Positions 32,519 to 43,727 of a DNA stretch of 64,000 nucleotides are shown here, one piece after another. How positions within the stretch are numbered: the stretch's first letter is position 1; the number at the start of each line of letters is the position of its first letter. Both the position numbers and the translations under genes were made by a program. This DNA comes from Lactifluus volemus. Taxonomy: Eukaryota > Basidiomycota > Agaricomycetes > Russulales > Russulaceae. Below the pieces are notes generated by a model that made no database searches, was not told the origin of the DNA, and saw only the letters and a list, made by a program, of their open reading frames with translations. The stretch spans positions 1 to 64,000 of the forward strand of contig WTXI01000037.1 of NCBI GenBank assembly GCA_022376515.1, written 5' to 3'.

Positions 32519-32953
32519 AAAAAGCCCAACAAATCAAAGCCTATTGTCAAATGGCGGGACATGCAGAAGACGATTCATGGTGCCGATGATCTAATCATCT
32601 CGTCAAAATCGTCCTCGAAGGAACGACCCCCAGTAATGGAACATGATATCGAGGCGCTGGCTGATTCTGATGGAGATTCTGAGTCTGAGTCTAACGTGAC
32701 TACTAGGAGTCCACACGAGAATCACGATGGTTTACATTGGCTTGACGGTCCTCCACCAAACCTTGTTGATGTGGAGCGACATGTCTTCACCATCGAAGAC
32801 ACCGTGAATATCAATTCATCTTACCTCCTAGATCTTCTCGATTCAGCTTCAACAACCACAGCAACCACACGAGGTCAACCTTTACATCGAGCCCCAGTAT
32901 TACCTCCATCAGTTCCTGCTGCACCAAAGGAGACGGACTGGAGCGTTTGGTAG
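32519..32953 (+). pseudogene. C-terminal extension of hAT transposase beyond the in-frame TAG (copy 2)
   Basis: Direct counterpart of 22572-23006 in copy 1. After TAG the frame continues KKPNKSKPIVKWRD and ends DWSVW before a stop at 32951-32953. No residue difference from copy 1 is seen. Confidence 0.6.
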
Positions 32954-33150
32954 TTACCGTAGCTCCCAGTAAATTTGATTTCAGGCTAATTGACTGTGAA
33001 ATTGACGGTTAATGAGCGTTCATTAGCTGAGATGAAATCTACGTTAATTAGCTCTAATATCCGAGGGTGAATTAGACATTGCCTGGTCAAAGAGCTAATT
33101 TACTGGGTCAATTAGGTCTCGTGTGAAATTCCCCGAACACTAATCGCGAT

Positions 33151-35013
33151 GCATTGATGCGGTGGCCAAGTGTTCGGAGCATGCCCCATTTCAGCCCCTA
33201 ATCGATGAAGGTCGTTTAGTAGGTGCTGTTGTAGCGTCGAAATGCCATGGTTCCACTAGAGAAGAAGCCAAAGGTGTTGGTCGAGCGGAGGATGGGCCCA
33301 TTGAGGATTCGAGGTCCAGTAACACAATGCATTCCATGACTTACATCCCAGCGTCGGCCGGTCCACGAAACGAATAACCACTCTACTTCTCCATGGCTTT
33401 ACCACCTTGTGTTGGACCGATGTTTACTGGAATCAAGCGTCTCCGCCTTTTTCAACCCAGTTCATGAGAAAATGAGCAGGTGACATACGACAAAACTGTA
33501 TGATCTGAGACCTTGCAACCAGTCATATTCCAACTTGGGATAGCTCGAGTCTAAGCTCAACCATGGTGGGATACTGCTCAGCCGGAATTGATTAACTCGA
33601 TTGGACGCGCGCGTGGAAGGATCCCCAGAGGTTAGAGCCAAATACTGGAATTGAGTATCGTAGCTGTTCCTCGCTTGTCCGAGGGTGGGAACAATTCCCA
33701 CTCAACACGACCTTCCTCACCACTTCGTCGTCACACTTCTCGCCCCTTACATCCCTAGTACTATCAATTTCCCATTTTATGTCTACGCCATAATCCACTC
33801 GGGTCTCCATGCCAGCATTTCCGCTTCGTGACGAACATCTCCGAGCTCGAGTCCTCGAGTCAGCGTGTTCCCCTTCAATTTATCACGTCAGATTATCTTT
33901 GTTCCTTTTCCTCTTTTATCCTATCCGCAACACACCCACACCCACGTCATCGTCCGTTGCGTTCTCATATGGACTATGATAGTGAGTCGTAATTTGTTCT
34001 ATCCTTGTGCTCCTTTCGTTTCTCCCCTTGAGACCGTGAGCCTCCTCTTTTTGTGGAACCTCTTTGATGCCAGTGGCTAGCATATCTACCATCTTGAGGA
34101 AGTCTAATGGTGCGCGGAACGAGTAGAATGCCACACGAACAGTGGCATCTTCCTGGAAATGAGCCAAGATGTTTGTGAGTGAGTTGCCTTCTCCGTTCTC
34201 CACACTACCCCTGCGACCGCTTCTCTCAGATTTCCTGTGTCCGCAGTGTACTAGCCTGCCCTACCTGAATGACAAGTTCGTAACTATCATTCCAGCACTT
34301 ATGCGACTAACACCGACATGCGTCTCGACAATATCGAATGCTCAGGCAGCACTGGGGATGTACCGCCTCGAGCTCGCGAACGACCATTATTTCCCGCGAG
34401 TCCAAGTCAGCCAGTGCTTCAAAATATCGATTGTGTGTCGACTTGTGGACAGAATTAATATTAATAGTCGGGAGAGTACGTATAGCCCTGTCCCTCCACC
34501 TATGTCATAATGATGGCTGTTGGGCGTAACTAATAGTAAGCGCTCTCGAGAACCATCGCTATCACTGGTCATCGCGGTGGACTTTCCCTTCGATGTTCCT
34601 CTTCTCAGGGATACCTTTGTATCGTTCGTTAGTAAACTTGTACTTTATACATTATACGTGATGATACTCAGAGTGGATGTTGGCCTCTATCGCTGCCAGA
34701 TGAGTGACCGCATTCTCATGGGCTCGGGGCTGTGGTGCACGTGCATCGTGTGTCATTGACTCGGAACATGGATCGTGCGACCTCAACAACACAGCCTCTC
34801 TGCGCCGTCTGCGGCCCTCAGCTGAACTATCAACGCCTACTGTCAAAGAGTTCTCTTTCTCGCAGGTACTCCAGATCCCTCACTGCAATAGCAGTCCCAG
34901 CTAACTCCGTGCTTGCTAAGTTGAATTTCGAGCTACTAGCACTGGCAGTCACACTCGACAACCCATTAATTATCCATCTTCTCAACGAATAGGAGTTACT
35001 AGCATCGTCCTCT
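33151..35013. other. spacer upstream of gene F, right of hAT copy 2
   Basis: Continues the E-to-F spacer. It holds the rest of the minus-strand relic (33151-33440), a minus-strand frame at 33592-33810, the perfect palindrome at 33685-33701, a 95-codon minus-strand frame at 33916-34203 (ENGEGNSLTNILAHFQED), the DUF6534 relic near 34576-34650 and a leader intron candidate beginning GTACTCC near 34866, whose donor is altered relative to other units. Confidence 0.5.
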
Positions 35014-36503
35014 ATGCATCATCGGAAGGTAGTTTCTAATCAAAGAGGCCCAGGTACGTCTCAGGACCATGGGCTGCCGCTGAAGCAATCACTCACTTGG
35101 ATCGAGTAGGCCTCATTTCTTTCCCACGCGTTACAGTCAGATCCCTCCCTGACAATGTCCTCCTTGACATCTTCGACTTGTGTAAAACATACTCCCCTCG
35201 ATGGTGGATTGCACTGGTTCACGTATGCCAAAGGTGGAGATTCATTGTGTTTGAATCACCGCTTCGTCTTGATTTGCGACTTCGATGCCATGCGAAGACA
35301 CCCGTGAAGAAGACGCTAGATGTCTGGCCACACGCCTTTCCTATCATCATAGAGGAATGGAGACCGAGACTCCCTCTGAGTGGAGCTAACATTATTGCCG
35401 CACTCGAGCATCACGATCGCGTGTCCGAAATCTATCTCGAAACAAGAAATACTCTATTGAAGCGACTCAATAAAGTAATGAAGAAGCCATATCCAGTTTT
35501 GACATATCTTCACCTTCTTAATCGGAAGTCAGCGGCACCGGTGCTTCGCGATACCTTTTTGGGTGGATCTGCCCCGCGTCTAAAGGATCTCAGATTGATT
35601 AGTATTCCATTCCCGGCACTACCAAAATTACTTCCATTTTTCCATGATCTTGTCTTTGTTCATCTCTGGAAGATACCCAATAACGGTTACATTTTACCCG
35701 AAGCTATGGCCACAGCCCTATCCGCGTTGACCAAGCTTAAAGAAGTTCACATTGGATTCGAATCCCCAGCTTCTCGTCCCGATCCAACAGATAGACCTCC
35801 GTCTTCATTCACACACGTTGTCCTCCCCGCTCTCACTGTTTTGTGGTTCCACGGTGCTAGCGAGTACTTTGAGGATCTTGTGACTCGCATCGACACTCCT
35901 GCTATTATTTCCGTCGACACATGGTTCTTCAATCGGCTCGATTTTGACATTCCACATTTCGTCCAGTTTATCGGTCGCGCACAGATCCCCGGCTTCGAGG
36001 AAGCGAAGCTGTCGTTTTATGACAAAAGCGTCTGCATCAACTTTGGTCATCGTGATCCACCGGGAGGGAAGGAATTTCGGATCGCTCTGTCTATCGGGAT
36101 ATTGTGCCATGCGTTGGATTGGCAAGTTGGGTGTCTAGCTCAAATATGTGGCAAGATTTCGCCTTTCTTATCCAACGTAGAACGGCTTCTCATCGCTACC
36201 ACCCACCCTGACGATGTAGTGTTTTCAGATTGGAAAGACTACGTGGATAATCCCCAATGGCTGGAGATCTTCCATGCATTTTCCGCTTTGCAGCACATGC
36301 GTATATCGCCCAAGCTGGGTGAGATTATTGCATCTGCGCTGCAAGAGCTCACTGAGGAAAGGGTCATGGACGGGTTGCCGATGCTATGCCATCTCTATCT
36401 TCCGCCCCCCTCTGAATCCACACAGCAGGCTATACAGCCATTCATTTCCTCACGCCAGCGTTCCAATCACCCTGTCACTGTCCATCTCACAGAAATGGAC
36501 TGA
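35014..36503 (+). CDS. F-box/LRR-like protein, array gene F
   Basis: Exon 1 is 35014-35053 from ATGCATCATCGG, the intron 35054-35109 and exon 2 35110-36503, giving 477 residues. The F-box has the short loop variant (LLDIFDLCKTYSPRWWIAL) shared with H. Downstream, HFVQFIGRAQIPGFEEAKL is a one-residue-shorter variant shared with G and I. Distinctive strand stretches are LTYLHLLNRKSA, LVFVHLWKIPN, LTVLWFHGASEY and VCINFGHRDPPGG. PNNGYILPEAMA replaces the otherwise invariant PNTGY(I/V)SPEAMA. Intact and likely functional. Confidence 0.85.
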
Positions 36504-37454
36504 TTGTCAGGTATTGTCGACGCGTCGTCATCAATGTTCTCCACTTCTCTTTTTGCTAGTACCTGTCTTTATAGCCGTTCCTCACCCCTCCCTGTGATTT
36601 CCCCCTCCCCACAGCAGCTCTCTGCTCCTTCTTGTAATTTGATGTATGATAATCGGGTGGCCCGCACTTTGGTGCCTGAGGCCAGGAGAAATATATCAAG
36701 GTTGTCGTTGCGTGTTATGGACTGACACCCGGGTCAGTAGGCATCCACCGCCGGCGCACATGGCCATGTAATATTCGTTTGATCAACACCGCGAACTACT
36801 GAAGTCATTTCATGACAAAATTAGCTGCTCCTCTACAAAACACTAGAAATTTTGCCGGGACACAAAAGTCTATTCAAGACACGAAAAAGACGGAACGTTG
36901 AGGTAGCAGTTGGTCGAGGAGGAGAAAGTAGCGAACTGAAGCCCATATTGCTCGCCTTACCACAAACACTCCAACTCTAAGATTTATGCTCACTATCTCA
37001 CCAAATTGATGCGACATGGCCGCCCATCCTGCCAGTGCGTGAGTGCAAAGCCAGATTTCCTCTTCGGCATCTGCAGGATCAATCCGTTGTCCGGGAGAGT
37101 GCGCATAGCCTGCGGCATCGCGATGTATTGATCAGGTGAACAAGCGATCGGAGCGCACCATAATCTCCCATTGCAGCCCGGAATCGATGAAGATTGTTTG
37201 GTAGGTGCAGTTGTAGTGCCGAAGCGCCATGTTTACGCTAGAGAAGCCAAAAGAGTTAGTTGAGCGGAGGATGAGCCCATCGAGGTCCAGTAACACAATG
37301 CATTCTATGACTTATATAACAACGTCGGCCGGTCCAAGAATCGAATAATCACTCTACGTCTCCATGGCTTTACCTGCCAGTGCTCGGGTTGGATTGAATT
37401 TTGCTGGAACCAAGAGTCTCGAAACCCGTCAACCCTCCAGTCGCGATTCGTCGG

Positions 37455-37638
37455 TCGCTGCTCGATACGTAGTTGGTGTAGTGGTATCCTCAGGCTGGGT
37501 CAGCGTTGCTCATGCTTAGATTGAAATAAACCTGCGCGTCGTTCATAGTGTAATTGCTGGCACGTAGTGGAGTAGCAACTTGAATGTCTAGTATTGCAGA
37601 GACATCGGCGACAAAGATGTGACTAACACGTCCAAGGT
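37455..37638 (-). pseudogene. relic exon of an unrecognised minus-strand gene
   Basis: Reading leftwards from an acceptor-like CTGACAG, the frame gives LGRVSHIFVADVSAIL, then ASNYTMNDAQVYFNL, as in the sister block after G. Here a 6-base change near the end introduces a stop (DPA then TGA). The protein-like composition is clear but no family is recognised. Confidence 0.4.
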
Positions 37639-38341
37639 CTGTCAGAACGTTTCAGGACCAGACGAAGAGTTTGCCCCTCCTGAAAACATCTATATGCTCG
37701 GTAGTTTCAAGAGTATGGGACCCCGATGTTCCCTCAGATGGGTGGGGCCACGCCTTTTGTCAACCCAGTCATGAGAATATTAACAGGTGACATACAACAA
37801 AACTGCACGATCTCATAGTTAGTGTCAACTCCCAACCAGTTCTACTCCACGCGACTAAAGCTTGGTCTGGCGTGGGCCCGGGATAGGCTGCTCGTCCATG
37901 GTGGGATACTGCTCAGCCGGAATTGATTAATTTACTTGGGCGTGTGCGGGAAGGATCCCCAGAGGATAGAGCCAAAATACTGGAATTGAGTATCGTAGCT
38001 GTTCGTAGTAGAAATGTACTCGCATTGTCCGAGGTGTGGGAACAATTCCCATTCAACACGACCTTCCTCACCACTTGGTCGTCACACCTCTCGCTCCTTG
38101 CTTCCCTAATACAATCACCTCTGCCACCTGGTACAAATTTCTCATTTTATGTTAGCGTCACTTGAGTATCCATGCCAGCATTTCTGCTTCGTGACGAACA
38201 TCTCCGAGTTCGAGTCCTCGAGTCAGCGTGATCCCCTTCAATTTATCAGGTCAGATTATTTTTCTTCCTTTTCCTCTTTTGTCCTATCTGCAACACACCC
38301 GCACCCACGTCGTCGTCCGTTGCGATCTCACATGCACTATG

Positions 38342-38894
38342 TTAGTGAGTCGTAATTCGTTCTATCCTTGTGCTCCTTTCATTTCTCCCCTTTAGACCGT
38401 GGCCAGCCCCTTTCGGTGGAACCTCTTTGATGCCAGTGTGTGCCATATCTACAATGGCCCGAGGAGCGAAGTCTAATGATACCCGGAACGAGCAGAATGC
38501 CCCACGAACAGTGGCATCTTCCCGAAAACGAGCTAAGACGTTTGTGAGTGAGTTGCCTTCTCCGTACTCCACACTACCTCTGCGACCGCTTCTCTCAGAT
38601 TTCCTGTCATTCCAGCACTTACGCGACTGCCACCGACATGCGTCTCGACAATATCAACAAGAATTGACCGCTCAGGCTATGCTGGGGATGTACTGCCTCG
38701 AGCTCGCGAACAGCCATTATTTCCCGCGAGTCCAAGTCAGCCTGATTGTGTGTCGACTTGTGGACAGAATTATGTGTTAATAGATGGGAGAGTACGTACA
38801 GCCCTGTCCCTCCACCTATGCCATAACGATGGCTGTTGGGCATAACTAATAGTAAGCGCTCTCGAGAACCATCCCTATCGATGTGACGAACCAT
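38342..38894 (-). CDS. candidate spliced minus-strand gene fragment in the F-G spacer
   Basis: An ATG at 38894 opens a frame through SRERLLLVMPNSHRYGIGGG and ELEAVHPQHSLSGQFLLIL. A GTAAGT donor at 38622 and a GGTAG acceptor at 38574 define a 49-base intron, and the join (phase 2) leads straight into VEYGEGNSLTNVLARF...TRIERITTH and a stop, 167 residues in total. The second exon is open with the same start region in B, F, I and J; donor GTAAGT is intact in B, G, I and J but is ATAAGT in D, F and K. No domain is recognised. It may be a decaying divergent gene copied along with the F-box units, or chance. Confidence 0.25.
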
Positions 38895-38907
38895 TAGAAT
38901 AGCATAC

Positions 38908-39081
38908 TTTGTCGTTCTACTGGAAACCGTCCAAACGATTTTGACCGCGGCCGATGTCTACTATTGGTTCATAGAAGGATATGGCGTACTGGAGCTCGCG
39001 GTGGACTTTGCCTTCGATGTTCCTCTTCTCGGGGACATCTTTATATCGTTCGTTAGTACACTTGTACTTTATACTACTTAA
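38908..39081 (+). pseudogene. DUF6534-like membrane protein relic
   Basis: The frame reads VVLLETVQTILTAADVYYWF, IEGYGVLEL, then FDVPLLGDIFISFVSTLVLYT before a stop. 'LETVQTxLTxxDxYYWFxxGxG' followed by 'FDxPxxGxxISxxVQ' is a hallmark of the DUF6534 family of multi-pass membrane proteins common in Agaricomycetes. Only this core survives, so it is a pseudogene fragment. All units keep the FDVPLLGDIF part; only G and I keep the LETVQT part. It lies about 320 bases before the start of gene G and overlaps its probable promoter. Confidence 0.6.
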
Positions 39082-39272
39082 TGATACTCAGAGTGGATGT
39101 TGGCCTCTATCGCTGCCAGATGGGTGACTGTATTCTCATGGGCTCAGGGCTGTGGTGCACGTGCATCATGTGGCAGTGACATGCATGCATCGTGCTGTCT
39201 CAACCACACAGCCTCTCTGCGGCCCTCAGCTGAACTGTCAACGTCTCTATCAAAGAATTCTCTTTCTCGCAG

Positions 39273-39316
39273 GTACGTCCAGAATCCAGATCTAAGCTAA
39301 CTCCGTGCTTGCTAAG
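39273..39316 (+). other. probable intron in the 5' leader of gene G
   Basis: CTCGCAG then GTACGTCC at 39273, AGCTAAC branch consensus near 39295 and GCTAAG at 39311-39316; 44 bases. Shorter than in B because a ~20-base piece is deleted, with donor, branch and acceptor all retained, which supports it being a real intron. Confidence 0.4.
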
Positions 39317-39403
39317 TTGAATTTCAAACGACTAGCAGTCACAGTCGACAGCCCATTAACTATCCATCTTCTCAACGAATAGGAGTTACTAGTATCGTCC
39401 TCT

Positions 39404-40908
39404 ATGCGTCAACGGAAGATGGTTTCTAATCAAAGAGGCCCAGGTACGTCTCAGGACCATGGGCTGCCGCTGAAGCCATCACTCATTTGGATCGAGTAGG
39501 CCTCATTTCTTTCCCACGCATTACAATCAGATCCCTCCCTGACAATGTCCTCCTCGACATCTTCGACTTCTGTCAAATGCCTGTAGACGAGTCCCCTCGA
39601 TGGTGGCATGCGCTGGTGCACGTATGCGGAAGGTGGAGATACATTGTATTTCAATCACCGCTTCGTCTTCATTTGCAACTTGTATGCGATGCGAACACAC
39701 CCGTGAAGAAGACGCTAGATGTCTGGCCACGCGGGCTTCCTATCATCATACGGGAATTGAGATCAAGACACCCTCCGAGTGGAGCCAACATTATTGCCGC
39801 ACTCGTGCATCACGATCGCGTGTCCACAATCAGTCTCAATACGACAAGTACTGTATTGAAGCGACTCTACAAAGTGATGAAGAAGCCATATCCAGTTTTG
39901 ACATATCTTCGCCTGCAACATATTTCAAATTCGAAGTCAGCACCGGTGCTTCGCGATACCTTTTTGGGTGGATCTGCCCCACGTCTCGAGTATCTCAACT
40001 TGTTTGGTATTCCATTCCCAGCACTACCCAAACTTCTTCCATTTTTCCATGATCTTGTCGATGTCCGAATTGCGAATATTCCCAATACCGGTTACATTTC
40101 GCCCGGAGCTATGGTCACGGCCCTATCCGCGTTGACCAAGCTTAAAAACGTTTCCATTGGATTCGAATCCCCAGCTTCTCGTCCTGATCCAGCAAATAGA
40201 CCACCATCTTCATTCACACGCGCTGTCCTCCCCGCCCTCACCCGTTTGTGGTTCCGCGGCGCTAGCGAGTACTTTGAGGATTTTGTGGCTCGCATCGACA
40301 CTCCTGTTATTACTTCCCTCGAGACATGCTTCTTCAATCAGCTCGATTTTGACATTCCACATTTTGTCCAGTTTATCGGTCGCGCACAGATCCCCGGCTT
40401 TGAGGAAGCGAATCTGTCCTTTTATAACAAAAACGTTTTCATCAACTTTGGTCATCGTGATCCACCGGGAGGGAAGGAATTTCGGATCGCTCTAGAAATC
40501 GGGATATTGTGCTATGCGTTGGATTGTCAAGTTGCGTGTGTAGCTCAAATATGCGGCAAGATTTCGCCTTTCTTATCCAATGTAGAACGGATTCTCATCG
40601 ATAGCTGGTACATTGACGATGTAGTGTTTTCAGATTGGAAAGACTACGTGGATAACCCCCAATGGCTGGAGATCTTCCATGCATTTTCGGCCTTGCAGCA
40701 CATGCAAATACCGCCCAGACTGGGTGGGATTATTGGATCTGCGCTGCAAGAGCTCACTGGGGAAAGGGTCATGGACGCGTTGCCGATGCTACGCCATCTC
40801 TACCTTCCGCCCCCCTCTGAATCCACGCAGCAGGCTATACAGTCATTCATTTCCTCACGCCAGCGTTCCAATCACCCTGTCACTGTCCATCTCACAGAAA
40901 TGGACTGA
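39404..40908 (+). CDS. F-box/LRR-like protein, array gene G
   Basis: Exon 1 is 39404-39443 (ATGCGTCAACGG), the intron 39444-39499 and exon 2 39500-40908; 482 residues. The F-box loop is PVDESPRWWHAL. LTYLRLQHISNSKSAPVLRD carries the longest form of the first strand insert, shared with L and differing from D and E by two residues. LVDVRIANIPN, LKNVSIGFESP, LTRLWFRGASEY, VFINFGHRDPPGG and ILIDSWYIDDVVFSDW are its own variants. HFVQFIGRAQIPGFEEANL follows the F type. EALRS-type basic residues before the first repeat differ (RELRSRHPPSGANI). Intact. Confidence 0.85.
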
Positions 40909-41403
40909 TTGTCAGGTATTGTCGACGCGTCGTCATCAATGTTCTCCACTTCTCTTTTTGCTAGTACCTGTCTTTATAGCCGTTCCTCACCCCTCCCTGT
41001 GATTTCCCCCTCCCCACAGCAGCTCTCTGCTCCTTCTTGTAATTTGATGTATGATAATCGGGTGGCCCGCACTTTGGTGCCTGAGGCCAGGAGAAATACA
41101 GATCACGGTTGTCGTTGCGTGTTATGGACTGACACCCGGGTCAGTAGGCATCCACCGCCGGCGCACATGGCCATGTAATATTCGTTTGATCAACACCGCG
41201 AACTACTGAAGTCATTTCATGACAAATTTAGCTGCTCCTCTACAAAACACTACAGACATTTCGACAGGACACAAAAGTCTATTCAAGACACGAAAAGACG
41301 GAAAGTAGAGGTAGCAGGTGGTCGAGGAGGAGGAGAAAGTAGCGAACTGAAGCTCACATTGCTCGCCTTACCACAAACACTCCAACTCTAAGATTTATGC
41401 TCA

Positions 41404-41706
41404 TTACTCACCAAATTGATGCGACATGGCCGCCCGTCCAGCCAGTGCGCGAGTGCAAAGCCAGATTTCCTCTTCGGCAGCTGCGGGATCAATCCGTTGT
41501 CCGGGAGAGCGCGCATAGCCTGCGGCATCGCGATGTATTGATGAGGTGGCCAAGCGATCGGAGCGCACCATAATCTCCCATTGCAGCCCGGAATCAATGA
41601 AGATTGTTGGGTAGGTGCAGTTGTAGTGCCGAAGCGCTATGTTTACGCTAGAGAAGCCAAAAGAGTTAGTCGAGCGGAGGATGAGCCCATCGAGGTCCAG
41701 TAACAC
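41404..41706 (-). pseudogene. minus-strand relic frame (longest version)
   Basis: From VLLDLDGLILRSTNSFGF through TIFIDSGLQWEIMVRS and PGQRIDPAAAEEEIWLCT to a stop, open for 100 codons. Homologous stretches in other spacers are split between frames by indels or have an intron-like GTAAGT...CTCTAG interval covering the first part. No domain is recognised and it is not clear which frame was ancestral. Confidence 0.25.
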
Positions 41707-41857
41707 AATGCATTCAATGACTTACATAACAACGTCGGCCGGTCCAAGAATCAAATAATCACTCTACGTCTCCATGGCTTTACCTGCCAGTGCTCGGGTT
41801 GGATTGAATTTTGCTGGAACCAAGAGTCTCGAACCCCGTTAACCCTCCCGTCGCGAT

Positions 41858-42042
41858 CCATCGGTCGCTGCTCGATACGTAGTAGGTGTAGTGGAATCCT
41901 GGGTCAGCGTTGCTCATGCCTAGATTGAAATAAACCTGCGCGTCGTTCATAGTGTAATTGCTGGCACGTAGTGGAGTAGCAACTTGAATGTCTAATATTG
42001 CAGAGACATCGGCGACAAAGATGTGACTAACACGTCCAAGGT
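41858..42042 (-). pseudogene. relic exon of an unrecognised minus-strand gene (best-preserved copy)
   Basis: After an acceptor-like TTCTGACAG the frame LGRVSHIFVADVSAIL, QVATPLRASNYTMNDAQ, VYFNLGMSNADPGFHYTYYV, SSSDRW is open for about 62 codons. It looks strongly protein-like, and codon-level conservation with the F and I copies is high. It continues in frame towards LTGFETLGSSKIQSNPS and a GTAAAG donor near 41793. Family unknown. Confidence 0.45.
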
Positions 42043-43727
42043 CTGTCAGAACGTTTCAGGACCAGACGAAGAGTTTGCCCCTCCTGAAAACATCTATATT
42101 GCTCGGTAGTTTCAAGAGTATGGGACCCCGATGTTCCCTCAGATGGTGGGGCCACGCCTTTTTTCAACCCAGTCCATGAGAGTATTAACAGGTGACATAC
42201 AACAAAACTGCACGATCTCATAGTTAGTGTCAACTCGCAACCAGTTCTACTCCACGCGACTAAAGCTTGGTCTGGCGCGGGCCCGGGATAGGCTGCTCGT
42301 CCATGGTGGGATACTGCTCAGCCGGAATTGATTAATTTACTTGGGCGCGTGTGGGGAAGGATCCCCAAAGGATAGAGCCAAAATCTGGAATTGAGTATCG
42401 TAGCTGTTTGTGGTAGAAAATGTACTCGCACGTTCCTCGCTTGTCCAAGTGTGTGGGAACAATTTTCCACCTTCCTCACCACTTTGTCGTCACACCTCTC
42501 GCCCCTTACTTTCAATTTCCCATTTTATGTCTACGCCATAATCCACTTGAGTATCCATGCCAGCATTTCCGCTTCGTGACACACATCTCCGAGCTCGAGT
42601 CCTCGAGTCAGCGTGATCCATCAGGTCAGAATTTCTCCTCTGTCTTTCTTCCTTTTCCTCTTTTATCCTATCTGCAACACACCCACACCCACGTCATCGT
42701 CTGTTGCGTTCTCATATGGACTATTATAGTGAGTCGTAATTCGTTCTATCCTTGTGCTCCTTTCATTTCTCCCCTTGAGACCGTGACCCTCCTCTTTTTG
42801 TGGAACCTCTTTGATGTCAGTCGCTAGCATATCTACCATGCCTCGAGGAAGTCTAATGGTGCGCGGAACGAGCAGAATGCCACACGAACAGTGGCATCTT
42901 CCTGGAAATGAGCCAAGATGTTTGTGAGTGAATTGCCTTCTCCGTTCTCCACACTACCCCTGTGACCGCTTCTCTCAGATTTCCTGTATCCGCGGTGTAC
43001 TAGCCTGCCCTACCTGAACGACAAGTTCGTAACTATCATTCCAGCATTTACGCGATTACAACCGTCATGGGTCTCGACAACATCAACATGAATGGAACGC
43101 TCAGGCTGCACTGGAGATGTGCCGCCTCGAGCACGCGAAAGACCATTATTTCCCGTGAGTACTTCAAAATATCCGATCGTGTGTCGACTTATGGACAGAA
43201 TTACATGTTCATATTCGGGAGAGTACGTACAGCCCTATCCCTCCACCTATGCCATACGACGGCTGTTGGGCGTAACTAATAAGCGCTCCCGAGAACTGTC
43301 CCTTATCGCTGCTCATCGCGGTGGACTTTGCCTTTGATATTCCTCTTCTCGGGGACATCTTTGTATCGTTCGTTACTACACTTGTACTTTATACATGATG
43401 CTCTGGATGTTGGCCTCTATCGCTGCCAGATGGATGACCGCATTCTCATGGGCCCAGGGCTGTGGTGCACGTGCATCATGTGCCAGTGACATGCATGCAT
43501 CGTGCGGCCTCAACCACACAGCCTCTCTGCAGCCCTCAGGTGAACTATCAACGTCTCTGTCGGAGAGTTCTCTTTCTCGCAGGTACGTCCAGAGATCCCT
43601 CACTGCAGGAGCAGTCTAAGCTAATTCCGTGCTTGCTAAGTTGAATTTCAAACCACTAGCAGTCACAGTCGACAGCCCATTAAATATACATCTTCTCAAC
43701 GAATAGGAGTTACTAGCATCGTCCTCT

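Larger units (their letters stand above)
28672..33142 (+). mobile_element. hAT transposon copy 2 (4,471 bases, with nested LTR)
   Basis: Same 14-base inverted ends as copy 1, in the opposite orientation, with its own 8-base duplication ATCGCGAT (28664-28671 and 33143-33150). Subtracting the 605-base LTR and its 5-base duplication leaves exactly 3,861 bases, the length of copy 1. The pair therefore forms a long inverted repeat around 2.4 kb containing gene E, but each has its own duplication, so there were two independent insertions. Confidence 0.95.
36504..39403. other. spacer F to G (long, with extra block)
   Basis: Contains the 3' block, minus-strand relics, the extra ~330-base block found only after F, G and I (37432-37760), a near-perfect palindrome at 38036-38052, the spliced minus-strand candidate 38342-38894, the longest DUF6534-like relic (38908-39081) and the leader intron 39273-39316. 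No intact gene is proven. Confidence 0.5.
40909..43727. other. spacer G to H (with extra block)
   Basis: Nearly the same as F-to-G through the 3' block and the extra ~330-base block (to about 42165). It then switches to an upstream type like F's and L's: a palindrome variant near 42453 (GTGGGAACAATTTTCCAC), a minus-strand frame broken by a stop, and an FDIPLLGDIFVSFV relic near 43320-43390. A single continuous 100-codon minus-strand frame at 41404-41706 (LLDLDGLILRSTNSFGF) is the longest version of that relic. Confidence 0.5.

Noticed and set aside
22383..33142. One large composite transposon carrying gene E
   Set aside because: Each hAT copy has its own 8-base duplication and there is no common duplication at the outer ends, so they are two independent insertions.
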